Source: Polyodon spathula
Taxonomy: Eukaryota > Chordata > Actinopteri > Acipenseriformes > Polyodontidae
DNA length: 64,000 nt
Direction: 5' to 3'
Assembly (NCBI RefSeq): GCF_017654505.1
Contig: NC_054540.1
Span: 37,567,554-37,631,553, forward strand
Made by a program: the position numbers and the translations under genes. The notes beneath the pieces were generated by a model. It made no database searches and was not told where the DNA came from. It saw only the letters and a list, made by a program, of their open reading frames with translations. Of this stretch, positions 35,573-48,828 are shown one piece after another. Numbering within the stretch: the stretch's first letter is position 1; the number at the start of each line of letters is the position of its first letter.

Positions 35573-35622
35573 GTTTCCGACAAGTTTTTCTAACTTGTAT
35601 GAGGAACTACCATTCCTCTTAA
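35573..35622 (+). repeat. 50-bp direct repeat, left member (copy 1)
   Basis: The sequence acaagtttttctaacttgta, followed by gaggaactaccattcctct, recurs in the same orientation at about 36463-36512. The first 20 bases are themselves a small palindrome. Confidence 0.85.
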
Positions 35623-36462
35623 TAATATATATATATATATTTTTACATAAAACTTGTACTTTTTACATAGGTATATACATGTCAATTGCTATGGATAAAC
35701 GCATCAGCCAAATCAATAACTACGATGTGTACTTTTCTAGTTACTATTTCTTAATTGATTTATACATTTATAATACTGTAGAGAGCACGAGAATTATTGG
35801 AGACACACACAAAAGATCTTGCATTTAATGCAGTTTATTATGCGGCTACAGCAAATCAGCACCATCCACACACAAACCCACATAGACACAGACAGCCCTT
35901 CCCCACCCTAGAGCACTACTCTGCCTCTCAAGGTGACATCCACATATTACACAAATAACACCGGAAGGGTAATAACAGTTACAAGGTAATGCATTTAACA
36001 ATATTGGAACTTAACAATAACTAATAATGAAACACAACGATAATAATTCAGCTTTCCCCTACCATATTTCTCACTCCCAGCATCCTCAGCTACACATTAA
36101 CCTATGTAGAAAACTGGCTCTGAGTATGGCACTCCATAGGTGGCTCTGCCCAGAGCACTACATTCTACCAAACACCCTTACACTTTCCTAGTTTCCAAAC
36201 TGAAAGCCAGAAATCTCCAACAGGAAATATAGCAGTTCTAGAATGTGAGCAGACAGTTGTTCAAAACCACAGTAACAATCAATTTTATTAGAGTTGACCC
36301 TTATTTGGTAAAAGAGGTGTTTTTTTTTTTCACATTTGATGTAAGAAAGTTTCAGACTTTTGGTACTAATACAGATGGTAATTCTAAGTGATTTAGTTTT
36401 GCCGCTGCAACATGATGAAAACAGCAAAACTCTTGGAGCTGTATAGAGACTCACGGTAGTTT
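35623..36462. other. Segment between 50-bp direct repeats (copy 1)
   Basis: About 840 bp, AT-rich, with no recognised gene. It may be an insertion whose flanks are the direct repeats. Confidence 0.4.
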
Positions 36463-36512
36463 CAAACAAGTTTTTCTAACTTGTACGAGGAACTACCATT
36501 CCTCTCAATATT
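36463..36512 (+). repeat. 50-bp direct repeat, right member (copy 1)
   Basis: Second copy of the 35573-35622 sequence, followed by ttaagattaccacagtattt, which also occurs in reverse at about 53420-53450. Confidence 0.85.
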
Positions 36513-36580
36513 AAGATTACCACAGTATTTTTTTTTAACGGTCGTCATACCATGCAAATTTCATACCGTCCCATCCCTAA
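36513..36580 (-). repeat. hAT-like terminal sequence, right (copy 1)
   Basis: On the - strand this reads agggatgggacggtatgaaa then tttgcatggtatgacgaccg and an A run. A related copy in the + sense is at 53376-53480. Confidence 0.55.
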
Positions 36581-36582
36581 TA

Positions 36583-36955
36583 CCTAATGATTTCACCTCT
36601 ACAACATGATGTGGTTAACTCATCCCTTTCTGTATAAGGATCCCAATGATTTCACCTCTAGAACATGGCCTGGTTAACTCATCCCTTTTTTTATAAAGAT
36701 CCCAATGATTTCACCTCTAGAACATGGCCTGGTGAACTCATCCCTTTTTTTATAAGGATCCCAATGATTTCACCTCTAGAACATGGCCTGGTTAACTCAT
36801 CCCTTTTTTTATCCCCAATGATTTCACCTGTACAATATGGTCTAGTTAAGTCATATGTTTCTGTATAAGAATCCCAATGATTTCACCTCTACAACATGGC
36901 CTGGTTAACCCACCCATTCCTGTATAAGGATCCCAATGATTTCACCTCTACAACA
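36583..36955 (+). repeat. 59-bp minisatellite, left part (copy 1)
   Basis: The unit acatggcctggttaactcat followed by ccctttctgtataaggatcc and caatgatttcacctctaca repeats about six times with variants. The array continues after the LINE at 52572-53040. Confidence 0.93.
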
Positions 36956-38963
36956 TTGTTGTTGTTGGGGACTCCATGTTGAGAAACACAGCAAGTTCAG
37001 TTCACAGTTTGGACCCCTTTACTACAACAGTGTGCTGCCTTCCAGAAGCCTCCGTCACACGCATCACTGAGAACGTGGACAGGCTCCTAAAACGAACAGG
37101 AGACGACCCGGTAGTAGTGTCCACATTGGTACAAACAACCCCCCCCCCCCCATTGGAAGAGACAGACCAAAATCCCTGCAAAACAAATTCAGAGAGCTAG
37201 AAAGGTAATTAAAAGAGAAGACCAAAACTGTGGTATTTTCTGGTATACTACCGGCACCTTGCAAAGGACCATATGGACAGCTGGAAATAATTAATCTAAA
37301 TGCATGGCTGAAGACATGGTGCACACAGGAAGGCTTCACCTATCTTGATCATTGGACCACATTCTACAACAAGGAATATCTGTATAGACGGGACGGACTG
37401 CACTTAAATAAAAAGGGAACCAGTCTACTTGGAGAAAAGATCCTCGAGCAGGTTCAGAAGCATTTAAACTAGAAAGGAAGGGGGGAGAAATCAACAAAAA
37501 AACAGAAAGGAGACCACATCAAAACAAGAACAACAACTCAGGTAAGAAAACCATTAAATGTGTTTATCTAAATGCTAGAAGTATCAGAAACAAAATTTTA
37601 GAACTTGAAGCTACTGCACTAAGAAGTAATTAATATGTGATAGGTGTTGCTGAAACATCGTTGTCTGAATTAAGTTGTCAAGGCTGGGGACATTAATAGT
37701 ATTCTGAATGTGATAGGTGCATTGTGAAGACTTGGCAGGTCTGAAAATGAGGGGAATAGCGCTTATACTAGGAATACCCGCAATCTCTGAGGCACAGGCA
37801 GTTAATCTGTACGTCATAAAACAACAACCATCGTCTTGAAGCCCAGGTGTTAAATCTGTCAATATACGGGTCAGAATAACAGACAAAAATTCAAAGGGCA
37901 TAATAATAGGAGCATGCTATAGACCTCCAGATTCAGACGGCGAGCAAAATAATCTGTTATACAATGACATTAAAAATGCGTGCAGCAAAGGAGAAGCCAT
38001 ACTAACGGGGGATTTCAACTTCCCCCATATGAAATGGGAAAATCCAATGGGTAGCACGACGGATGAAATTTAAATGGTGGAAATGACAAATGACTGCTTC
38101 CTAATGCAATTTGTCAAGGCACTGAATAGGAGGGAGGCATGCCTTGATTTAGTCATTTCAAATAATGAAGACAGAATAACTAAAACAGGTCAGAGAACCA
38201 CTAGCAAACTCAGACCACAACATGGTCTCATTTTAAGTGCTTTTTAAAAATCAAAAAGTAATGACTAAAGCTAAGGTTTACAATTTTAGAAAGGGAAATT
38301 ATGAAGGTATGAAATAAAGACTAACAGAAGTAGATTGGAGTAAAATAGAGAAAACATCCACGGAAAAAGGATGGCTATTTTTTAAAAATGTAGTACTAGA
38401 GGCACAAAACAATTACAACCTAAAAGTGGACAAATCTAAATCTAAAACTAAATTGCCAGAATGGTTTAATATATCAATTAAAAAAAATATAGAACAGATT
38501 AAACAAAAAAATTCCGCAAAAGCGTACTTTACAGCCAGTGTGTGAAAAAAGGGAACAAAAACAAAGTACACAGAAAGAGTACACGGAACTGCAAATGCAA
38601 GTCAAAAAGGAAGTTTGAAAGGCCAAGAGAGAGATAGAAATGAACATTGCTAAGGGGGCTAAAACCAATTCCAAAATATTTTTTCCAATATTACAACAGC
38701 AAGAGAACATTCAAAGAGGAGGTTATATGTCTAAGAGATACAAATGGCAAAATCATTGACGAAGGAAAGAAATAGCAAATATATTAAATTATTACTTTTC
38801 ACAAGTCTTCACAAGGAGGATATGGACAACATGCCCCACATGTCAACCTGTTCCTATCCAGTTTTAAATAACTTTAGCATAACCGAGGCAGAAGTGTTAA
38901 AGGGACTAGGAGATCTTAAAATAAACAAATCCCCTGGGCTGGATGAGATCCTCCCAATAGTAC
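36956..38963 (+). mobile_element. CR1-like LINE, 5' part, cut by the gap (copy 1)
   Basis: It corresponds to 49203-51119 and stops at the N gap inside the RT region. ORF1 encodes an SGNH-type esterase end: DGLHLNKKG at about 37392-37418 has the D-x-x-H catalytic pair intact, in contrast to the other copy. Upstream, ORF1 is disrupted by a poly-C run at about 37139-37150. The endonuclease frame is broken near 37640-37900. Confidence 0.85.
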
Positions 38964-39463
38964 NNNNNNNNNNNNNNNNNNNNNNNNNNNNNNNNNNNNN
39001 NNNNNNNNNNNNNNNNNNNNNNNNNNNNNNNNNNNNNNNNNNNNNNNNNNNNNNNNNNNNNNNNNNNNNNNNNNNNNNNNNNNNNNNNNNNNNNNNNNNN
39101 NNNNNNNNNNNNNNNNNNNNNNNNNNNNNNNNNNNNNNNNNNNNNNNNNNNNNNNNNNNNNNNNNNNNNNNNNNNNNNNNNNNNNNNNNNNNNNNNNNNN
39201 NNNNNNNNNNNNNNNNNNNNNNNNNNNNNNNNNNNNNNNNNNNNNNNNNNNNNNNNNNNNNNNNNNNNNNNNNNNNNNNNNNNNNNNNNNNNNNNNNNNN
39301 NNNNNNNNNNNNNNNNNNNNNNNNNNNNNNNNNNNNNNNNNNNNNNNNNNNNNNNNNNNNNNNNNNNNNNNNNNNNNNNNNNNNNNNNNNNNNNNNNNNN
39401 NNNNNNNNNNNNNNNNNNNNNNNNNNNNNNNNNNNNNNNNNNNNNNNNNNNNNNNNNNNNNNN
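38964..39463. other. Assembly gap, 500 N
   Basis: Exactly 500 N, a conventional length for a gap of unknown size. The two sides are the end and the start of the duplicated block. Confidence 1.
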
Positions 39464-39774
39464 TCGTCTTTTATGGCCTTATAGAGGTTTACAAAGGACT
39501 CGGCCCAAACCTCTTTCTGGTGCCCTGTGACCTGTGCTAGCTTGTACGCTGTATAAACAATTGTCAGAACAGTCCGCTCAAACTCTTCCTTGCATAGCAT
39601 CCCCTTGTGTTGTGAGAGGTTATAGGTCAGACGCCGTATATCGGTAATCTTTTTGGGGGTCACGTCTTCCCAGATCACCTCCAGTTTCTTGGTTTTTCTG
39701 AGTGAAGACAGCTCTTCATCTTTAACTAAGACTTTACTGTGAGTCTTATCCATCTCAAGGCCAGCCAAAAGTAT
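39464..39774 (-). CDS. fam180a: FAM180-family last exon, second copy, 3' end lost in gap
   Basis: The sequence is the same as 27438-27748, with the same acceptor (cttttgttttcag) and the same ILLAGLEMDK to LYKAIKD reading. The last codons and the stop are missing because the contig starts inside the exon. It most likely represents the other haplotype (or homeologue) of the same exon, not a second gene. Confidence 0.75.
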
Positions 39775-41092
39775 CTGAAAACAAAAGCAAATCATTATCT
39801 GAATGAGTTCCAGGGTGATAGAGCCATGAAGACAGTACATCCTTTTTAGAGGAAGCACATACCATTATTAACCCTTAGCAATCCATTTATTCATTTATTC
39901 AGCGTCTGTCAGACGCGTCAGGTCCAATTTATTTTCACAAGCACCGTTTAAAATATTTTTCAGAGTAAAACAGGTTTAAAAGGCAGTGCACAACAAAAGG
40001 ACATCGCTACTGCATCTCTATCCAAGCCCCACCCCTTGTTTGCTGCATTTTTTACATACTACTTTACAGACGTGCATACTGATAAATCCTCACCTGATCA
40101 CTCGTTTTATCACCAAACTCCCAATAATGTGATCCAAGTCATTATTTTATAACATCTCAAAAAGCTCTGCAAAATGTCTGTGGTGCAAAAGCAGCTATCT
40201 CTTTGTTATGACAATTGTATCTCTGCGGCAGAGGTTATGTGTATGCTCAGAACACCTTTTTTACGGCTTCATTCAGCTCCTATCGATCTCACTCGGCCAT
40301 TGAAAAGGTTTCTCTGCTTTTTCCAGAGGAAAAACGACTACAGACCGGTGCTTTACGTCTTTTTGATGTCGGATTGGAAAGGGAAAATTGTAATGTTGGA
40401 TCTGGTCTGACATAGGACCGCAAAAGTTTAACTTCTGTAAAGGAAATAAATGATTCAGGCAGGGAACACCAGCAAAGACAGTTAGGTAACTGTCCTGTAC
40501 CCATGCCAACAATTGTCGCTAATAAAATAGATGATTATAAAATGAACTGTGCTTTTAACCACTTTGCATTTGGAGGGAAACTTCCCCTGGAAGGAAAAAT
40601 TGTCCCCACCCCTTCCCCTGGCTTCTTTCCTGTCAATAACCAGTCAACCACTCCCCGTATTGAATGACATTCATTCAGCTGGTAACATGCTTTAACCCAG
40701 AAAATACTGCTGGGCTGAAATGACCAAGATGGTAAAGCAGTAACAGACTGTCGGAAGCCAAGGCAAGCAAACTGATGGGGGGGGATTGAAAGAAAAAAAT
40801 ACTTCATATGATGTTTGCACCACTGAGGAATGAAACAATATAATTAATTAAATTTACATCATTATGAAAATCAATCCATTATCCTAGGCATGCCCAACAA
40901 CATTTAAAATACAATATTCATAATTATGTCAACATTAAAAAAATACCATTAGAAACATACCAATATACTTGACCTATTATAAATTTCATATTGGAAAACA
41001 AAATACAGAAACTACCTACTCCCTAGAAGCCTCCACAGTAATTTTTGTACATAAGAAATTTCAAATTAAGGGCAACATATTGATTCCTTCCG

Positions 41093-42284
41093 TCATTGAG
41101 ACCAATGGGTTCTGAAGTTTGGAGGGCAAATACACAATATGCTGCTCTCCATAATAATAAATGTATTAGATTGCCATCTCGAGTTGGTAAAGTAACTTTC
41201 TCCACCCCCACAAATCATAGAGTGTGGGGATGATCCATGACCAGCTGTTTTACAGGGTTTAGCTATTGCATAGTCTTGATTTTGATTCCTGATAGCTGCT
41301 TTATGTTCAGAGATCCTTACTTTCAGGATTCTTTTCGTTTGACCTACAGTATATAGACCAGTCTGCATGGACAAGTTAGCATATAAATTACTCCTGTAGT
41401 ATTAGAGTTAATAAAGCCCTTAATTTTCTTTTTGCCTGATCTTGGATGTTTAAAAGTTTTGGCATTTATTGTGTTTGAACACACCACCCACATTTAAAAT
41501 TACCATCTGGAGGATTAGATAACCATGTAGTGGTTTTGTCCAGTTTTGGACTGAATGAATGAACCAATCTGCCCCTAATATTCTTTTTACTTTTGAAGGC
41601 AAAATAAGGTTGTTCTTCTATTATTGAATTCAGAGATGTGTCACTTCTTAATATCTGCTAGTATTTTAAAACTACCCCTTCATGTCATTAGACAAATAAT
41701 TCAATTCAGAGGTGAAACACATAATTGAATTACTGTTTGTATTTTTCTCTTACTTTTTAAGGAGTATTTTCTGATCACATTATTTGGCTTTGTACATTGA
41801 TTCTTTAAGGTGATAAATTTAGAGTACATTTCATCCAATTTAATCTTAAATTGTAATTCTGTACCACAATTCCTTCTTACTCTTAATAATTGACTTGTAT
41901 ATTTCTTATAAGCAAATGAAGATGTTGACTTTTTGCTAAAAGCAATGAATTCCGATCCATTGGTTTGTTGAATACAGCAGTTTGAAGGGTTTATTCTCCC
42001 CTTTCGAGATCCAAAAAACTGTATCCTATCTAGATCAAATTCACATTTACATATTAAATTACTATTTACAGAATTAATGTACATCACAAATTGATCTTTT
42101 GTGCTCGACCATATTTTATTTTTAAATAGAAATTAGCCAAGTCAATACCTGTATTTGGTATGTTTGTAAACAAACCGGTGACATCAAATGTAACTAAAAA
42201 ATTGGAGGGGATTACTTTCATATCATTTAATAGGGCAGAATGTGGTGTAATAATAGCATCACCCTGTTCATCATATTGCTGCAC
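41093..42284 (-). mobile_element. Penelope-like element remnant (copy 2)
   Basis: It matches the element at 29069-30235 with the same missing RT core, plus a 24-base insertion near 41742 that extends the open frame by about 18 codons (41701-42087). The GIY-YIG part is at 41093-41374. Confidence 0.85.
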
Positions 42285-42805
42285 GGGATATAAATGGGTC
42301 TGTGTAGCACGAGTGATTTAAAATATATAGCGTATTTAGGCACAGGGATTGCACTTCACTTCACATGCATTTAAAGTACGTAATATGTGAGCACGGGATT
42401 GCAAAATTAGTTCACATGCTGGGATTCAAGTGAATAATTAATAACTGAATCCCAGCACAACAGTATATATAGATGCACATTTCACTCGCTCAGGGTTGGG
42501 TGTTTGGTGAGTAAAGAATGGATGAGAGGAGAGAAAGATAACGTAAACTAATAATTAACCATTGCTATTTTGTGCTTGAAGGACCAACACGATACTTATT
42601 TGTTTAGACTCACAGTGTTTGTTTGTTTGTCTGTCTGTTAGTCCATTTTGTTTGTCTATTTACTTTGGCCAAAGTGCCGTGTGCTGTTTTTGTTCAAACT
42701 TTTATTTTCTGTTTCATTTATTAAACTGCGCAACAGCACAATTCACATTTCACCTCACAGCACTGTGTTTCTTCCATGTCTGACGTCATCACTAGTCTTG
42801 TCACA
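42282..42805 (+). mobile_element. 5'-truncated LTR (copy 2)
   Basis: Counterpart of 30233-30758, with the same left truncation point against the Penelope remnant. Confidence 0.75.
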
Positions 42806-42997
42806 GAGAGACATTCACTTCTTGCTCCTGTGAGCTTCGTAATTTCTCCAAAAGTACTAATTTTTAAGGGTAATAAACATATTATTTAAAATCATAAACT
42901 TTGTAGAAAATTGAAATACCGGTGCTACAAAGATGCTTCAGGTCAATTAAACACACACTGCCCACGAAAAATAACACGAGCTTTTTAATTTATATAT

Positions 42998-43028
<31 letters not shown>

Positions 43029-43273
43029 TATAGATAGATAGATAGATATATATAGACCCTTTTAAATGAAAGGCTTCAGACTCCTCCGAGTAGTCTGGGA
43101 GGAACAGTGGACTCAGGATTTGGTGGTCTCACACTGTCCCTGTGGATATTATTTCATATCACAAAACCACAATATCATTTGTTACAATGGGCAATCTTTC
43201 TGTAGGCCTGGTGAATAGCAGGGGTTGTTCACATGGCAGAGCTGTGAGGGGAGCCTCCAATCTGCTGTTAAGT

Positions 43274-43708
43274 TGTGTAACAGGTTGATTTGAGATGGAT
43301 GACGTCAGGCCAGGAAGCAGAATACAAACACCGGACTGCATTGCAAAACTGTGTGGCTGTGCAGTATATTCATTTAACACATAACTTATACAAAAGAAAA
43401 TGGCTTGCAGGCCAAAATAAACAAACAAACACAAACAAACAAAGGATTTGAGTACCTTCAGGGTGGTTTAGTAAATAGAAATCATTTTGTTTCTTTGCAG
43501 TTTACATGCAACACACCTCTCTCCAACTCAGACTCGCACACGGAGAGCGAGACCTTATATAGCAGGTGGTCAGGAGAAAATTACTGGCAATCTTTTATCT
43601 CCTGACCACCTGCATTCCACATGTGAAGGCAGGGAGAGGAAGTTAACCCTTTCCCTGCTGAATCAACATAATATTAAATAGTGGACGGCTTTCGTCTGCC
43701 CGCATACA
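43274..43708 (-). mobile_element. LTR-like unit, - strand (copy 2)
   Basis: Counterpart of 31190-31617. A short segment differs (aaaattactggcaatctttta here against ctaatgaggcaatttat in copy 1). Confidence 0.6.
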
Positions 43709-44290
43709 TTTAAACAAAAGGTCTTTTCGCTGTCATATTTGGAATACATAAGCTAGTATCATGTCTATATAAGTTTGAAAAATACCTGTCAGTGTTATTC
43801 AACCTGATAATAACACTCCGAAATAAACAAACAACATTTTAATAAGAGAAAGTGGAAAACCAATGCCCTTAACCCTAACCAAATAGGAAGTACAAAATGT
43901 ACAAACAGTGAAATGAAAATGAAGGAAGAACACAACACTATGGGTCCCAGAGCTTTATTAAGATTTACAGACCAGACAGTTTAAATTTACTGCAGCTCTT
44001 CTTCATATAATCTCCCACATCCACCCAAAGGCATATGGAGGTCTAGGTACTGCCCCTTCCTCAAGTTTATGTGGGAGGGTCCCAGTGGAACTTTTTTGAA
44101 AAAAAAAAAAGTGATTAAAATGGTGCATTCTGGTACATTATTGCATGGTTTAACCATGTGGTAGACTATTAGTGGTCTGCTTATAGTGTCTGACAAAGTA
44201 CTCCATTAGTGCAATGAAGGAGCTTTACTTCAGCAAATGCTCACCAGCAAGGCAAGAACCATGACGAAGAAAAAATGGGACTTTGTGTGC

Positions 44291-44770
44291 ATCAAGAAGG
44301 GATGGGTTGGTATCCGGTTTTTGGATTTACCGTGTTGAAGGTACATTAACGGTATTAATACATGTTCCATTTATTCTAGCATTCCCGATTATCGTAACAA
44401 CCGATTATAACAGCATTGCTTTCCTTTATACAGCAGTTTTTTTTTTTTTTTTTTTCAACAGCAAACAAGCTTCTTCTAAATCAAGCAATGGTACTTGCAG
44501 CCTTAGCAAAGTGTCTGAGGAAGATCTTTTTTGTGAACTGATACTCCTATTTAGTGAATGTTTTGAAAGAAACTGTCCCAACGACTACAGAAGTTAACCT
44601 CGTCAATGAGCCCTGCTTTTCTGTTACCGCTAGCTTCTGCTCTTGCTGTTTTGACTTTCTGTACAACGTCAAATCTCAAAAGAACCGGCTGCTCTTGGCT
44701 GCTGACTTTCTGACGTCATGTGCAGCTTTTAGAAATGCCTTCTCCAACCTTGCAGCACAGAACACATTTT
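44291..44770 (+). repeat. hAT-like left end and following sequence, longer version (copy 2)
   Basis: This copy is longer than its partner at 32195-32575. It keeps about 100 bases missing there (caacgactacagaagttaac to ctcaaaagaaccggctgctc) and has a longer T run near 44436-44455. Confidence 0.5.
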
Positions 44771-45134
44771 GAACGTGGTCTGTTTACATTTGTCTATATT
44801 ATCAACAGTCAGTTTAATGTAATTGAATAACATTAACTTTATTGTTGTATTTAGTTTATTTATTGTTAATTTATACATCACTTATCACAGATTTAGTATA
44901 TTTGTTTAAATGTCGTTAATTTATTTATTTAATGTAGCGTTGACAAGGTTGTTCACCGCATCATGGTATAATGATAAAATGTCGTTCGTTTTCGCAATTA
45001 GGCCAGTCTTGTTAAGCATCAAGCAAACAGGCACAATTGGAAAGGTGCTGGGGCCCAAGATTCACACAATTCTTGCTTCTGACTTGGTGCCTTTTTTTGA
45101 TTGCTTGGCTCCACTTTATCACTCCACTTGAAAT

Positions 45135-45268
45135 GCTCTTTGTTTGACTTGAAGTGACTGAGACTCACACACACTGAGAGAGTCACACACTGTGTGTTGA
45201 CTGTGTGTTGTAGTGTGTGTGTTTCTCAGTGTGTGTGTGTCTCAGTCACTTCAAGTCAAACAAAGAGC
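45135..45268. repeat. Long hairpin beside helicase remnant (copy 2)
   Basis: It has the same arms as 32905-33031, with a slightly longer loop (gagagagtcacacactgtgtg region). Confidence 0.9.
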
Positions 45269-45815
45269 AAAAAGTTGATAAGGTGGACACCACTTAAGGA
45301 TTTAACTCTGGAAAGTGCAACGAAACTTTGTCCATTGGAGGAAATGGAGTTACCAAGATCCATCCTAACTGTTTTTAGAGTCATACCCTGGCATTTGTGA
45401 ATGGTGATTGCATGAGCACCAATGACTGAGAACTGCTCTCTAACAATGTAGACTCTGTCCATGATTTCAATTCAAAGTTATGGGTGACTCCATTGTTAAA
45501 TGAGATGGTTATGGTTTTGACCATACTTATGTTTTACAGATAGTAAGAAACAGCTTGAAGCTTCCCTAATGCCCCATTGATGAGACCACTGGCAATGTCA
45601 ATGTTCTTGCAAAGCACCAGTTTGCAGCCAGTTTGCAGTTTGCAGGCTATTTTGACTCGTATGGTAGTTTCCAGTCCAGCAGTACGACTGCAATCAGCCT
45701 TCATTTTTTTCAGCACATTTCTCTGGAAGTTACAAGGGCAATCCACAGTCCATAAGATGAATGTCCTCTCCAGGCATATAATGAAGCACGACGGTCTGGA
45801 TCTGGTTACAGGCAT
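45256..45815 (-). pseudogene. PIF1-type helicase, C-terminal remnant (copy 2)
   Basis: Counterpart of 33019-33581 with the same motifs (ITIHKCQGMTL, GQSFVALSRVKSL, NIDIASGLINGALG). Position 45400 keeps an alanine (GAHAITIHKC) where copy 1 has serine. Otherwise it is broken in the same way. Confidence 0.75.
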
Positions 45816-46785
45816 CTACAGTAGGCATGACGCAGGTTGAGCCCTCGGGATGAAATAGCTAGGTGGCTATTTTTTTTAATTAGCAGTTGGAGGAAACCAC
45901 TTCAAGTACAGTAGAATCTGCCAGAATTGATGGACACTGTATCTACTATATTTACTAATGAGAGCAAAACAAATACAAAAGAAAAACAAGGGAAACACAG
46001 ATCTTTTCTAGAAAGCTGGGAGACTTTGTATAAATGGATTTTATATTTTTAAATGCTGCAATAACAGTTCTGCTTGTGAAGCATCCACACTATAATTTGA
46101 CAGAACAGGTGATTTATTTGCACTGTGCAGAATCTTATTTTCTCCCATTGGTGCTTGAGCCCCGCAGCATTCAGGGAATTGCCGCCTGTGCACCTATTAT
46201 CAGTGATTAAAGGCTGGTTTTCAAACAAACTAATTATCGCTTACCAATACTGTATTGGTATAAGAAAAGTGTGTTTTTAAAAAAGTAATTTCAGCTTTCA
46301 ATCACTTAAAATATGCTGAAGATAACGTAAACAACACCAAGCTACAGACAGGGAGTCCCAAGCTTTAAATGTGTTACTGTTTATAAATAAGAACTCAACT
46401 TTATTATGAATATTGTGTTATTATGTTTTAAGCAACATAGTACGATAGTGTTCATTATGGTAATTGTTTGTTTATTAGTTGTAAAATTATTAGTAAAACG
46501 TGACCTATTGTTTGACCTCATTAATACAACCGACCCCCTTTCCTAAAAACATCTTCAGTCAGGGTTATAACCAAGTATAAATCTCCACAATTTTGTAAAA
46601 TGACTTCACACTAAGTCTGGTGTATAATGAGTTATGGAAAGAAACGATCATTTGAGTTGTATTTAACGTGGTGTATATAGTGTTTTGAGTACAAATGACA
46701 CTGAACATCAGAAAGTAGGCACTGTGAGATGAATGATCCTACTTTTAGCTCAGTTTTGGTGCAAATAGCATATATCATGTTTTGC

Positions 46786-46796
46786 ATCTATATATC

Positions 46797-46859
<63 letters not shown>

Positions 46860-46868
46860 ATATATATA
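46786..46868. repeat. (TA)n microsatellite (copy 2)
   Basis: TA array with two attat interruptions. Confidence 0.95.
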
Positions 46869-47834
46869 TCCTGATTGTGGAGCTGCATTTGTGCCATATA
46901 AAAATGTGAGAAACGTCATCCGTGTGTGTGTGTCCATCTGCCTGCAGTTATTGTTCTTATACAATTCTACATTTATGCAACATACAGCGCTGTGAACATG
47001 GTATATGTTTTCTGCACTCTTAAAGTGGTCCGTCAGCCCCATAGACTCACTCATATGTGTTTGTGGGTTGCTTTGAACTCCCTAAGAGATATTCAGATAC
47101 AAAGAAGCCCTATATAAAGCTAATTTGATACGAACCATATGCAAAGCTTGAAATGTACGCATGTTTTCAGTACCAAACAATAATAATGATAAAGTGTCTT
47201 CGAATTCAATGAGATAACTCCTCCTTGTCTGTGCCAATATTTTCTTTACTGTTAAACCTATAATATGACATCAGGTGTGTTATTCTATTTATTATTTATT
47301 AAACTTAACCCTGTTACTTTGATTATTAAGTGGCTTACCTAATATAAAAATCGAGGAGTTAACAACAAATAAACAATTTATTTGTCTGTGTGTGTTTTGG
47401 TTCAGCGCAGAAACAGGGAGTCACAGGTTTACATTTGGTTACAGTCAATGAGACATAAACACATAAAATTCCACTAACCTATTCAGTGCACTGATACCCA
47501 CAGTAAGCCTTACCATTGGAAGAACAATTACATTCAGAGCTTCACTTGTTTAGACTGTCTCCAACTTGCATCTGTCCCTGATAATTATTTCTTAATTTTA
47601 TTTAGAACTTTACAGCAAAATTGCCCTTTGAATAATTCTAAAATAAAACCTAACAAAATGATACTGCTTACTGGAATCAGTCTATGTAACCTATACTTTA
47701 CATAACAACATAAAACATTTGCAAATAATCGTATAACTTAAATAAATAAATAAATAAATAAATAAAATAAACTCCACAGATGCTGCAAGCAATGGATCTC
47801 TAGTATCTCGTTGTATAACTAAATCTCGACAGTT

Positions 47835-48760
47835 TCCGACAAGTTTTTCTAACTTGTATGAGGAACTACCGTTCCTCTTAACAAATATATATATATATAT
47901 ATATATTTTACATAAAACTTGTACTTTTTACATAGGTATATACATGTCAATTGCTATGGATAAACGCATCAGCCAAATCAATAACTACGATGTGTACTTT
48001 TCTAGTTACTATTTCTTAATTGATTTATACATTTATAATACTGTAGAGAGCACGAGAATTATTGGAGACACACACAAAAGATCTTGCATTTAATGCAGTT
48101 TATTATGCGGCTACAGCAAATCAGCACCATCCACGCACTCCTATATAGACACAGACAGCCCTTCCCCACCCCAGAGCACTAGTCTGCCTCTCAAGGTGAC
48201 ATCCACATATTACACAAATAACACAGGAAGGGTAACAACAATTACAAGGTAATGCATTTAACAATATTGGAACTTAACAATAACTAATAATGAAACACAA
48301 CGATAATAATTCAGCTTTCCCCTACCATATTTCTCACTCCCAGCATCCTCTGCTACACATTAACCTATGTAGAAAACTGGCTCTGAGTATGGCACTCCAT
48401 AGGTGGCTCTGCCCAGAGCACTACATTCTACCAAACAGGAAACCAGAAATTCTCAAACAGGAAATATAGCATTTCTAGAATGGAGCAGAAAGTTTTCAAC
48501 AAAAGTTTAACAAATCAATTTTACCTTAGTTTGACGACTTATATCTCATTGTGTAAAAGAGGTGTTTGTTTTTTTCACATTTGATGTAAGAAAGTTTCAG
48601 ACTTTTGGTACTAATACAGATGGTAATTCTAAGTGATTTAGTTTTGCCACTGCAACATGGTGAAAAACAGCAAAACTCTTGGAGCTGTGTAGAGACTCTT
48701 GGTAGTTTCAAACAAGTTTTTCTAACTTGTAAGAGGAACTACCATTCCTCTCAATATTAA
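47835..48760. repeat. Direct-repeat-bounded segment (copy 2)
   Basis: The 50-bp repeats at about 47835-47882 and 48713-48755 bound the same AT-rich segment as 35573-36512 in copy 1. A (TA)n array follows the left member. Confidence 0.7.
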
Positions 48761-48828
48761 GATTACCACAGTATTTTTTTTTAACGGTCGTCATACCATG
48801 CAAATTTCATACCGTCCCATCCCTAATA

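Larger units (their letters stand above)
27438..38963 (+). repeat. 11.5-kb direct duplication, copy 1
   Basis: This block is collinear with 39464-51119 from first base to last, with scattered substitutions and small indels. For example, copy 2 has 24 extra bases near 41742 and a longer segment at 44370-44700. Copy 1 ends exactly at the N gap. Confidence 0.97.

Noticed and set aside
38744..39858. Long open frames crossing the N gap on both strands
   Set aside because: The N run is read as open. The ends belong to a LINE (+) and to the FAM180 exon copy (-), which are unrelated.
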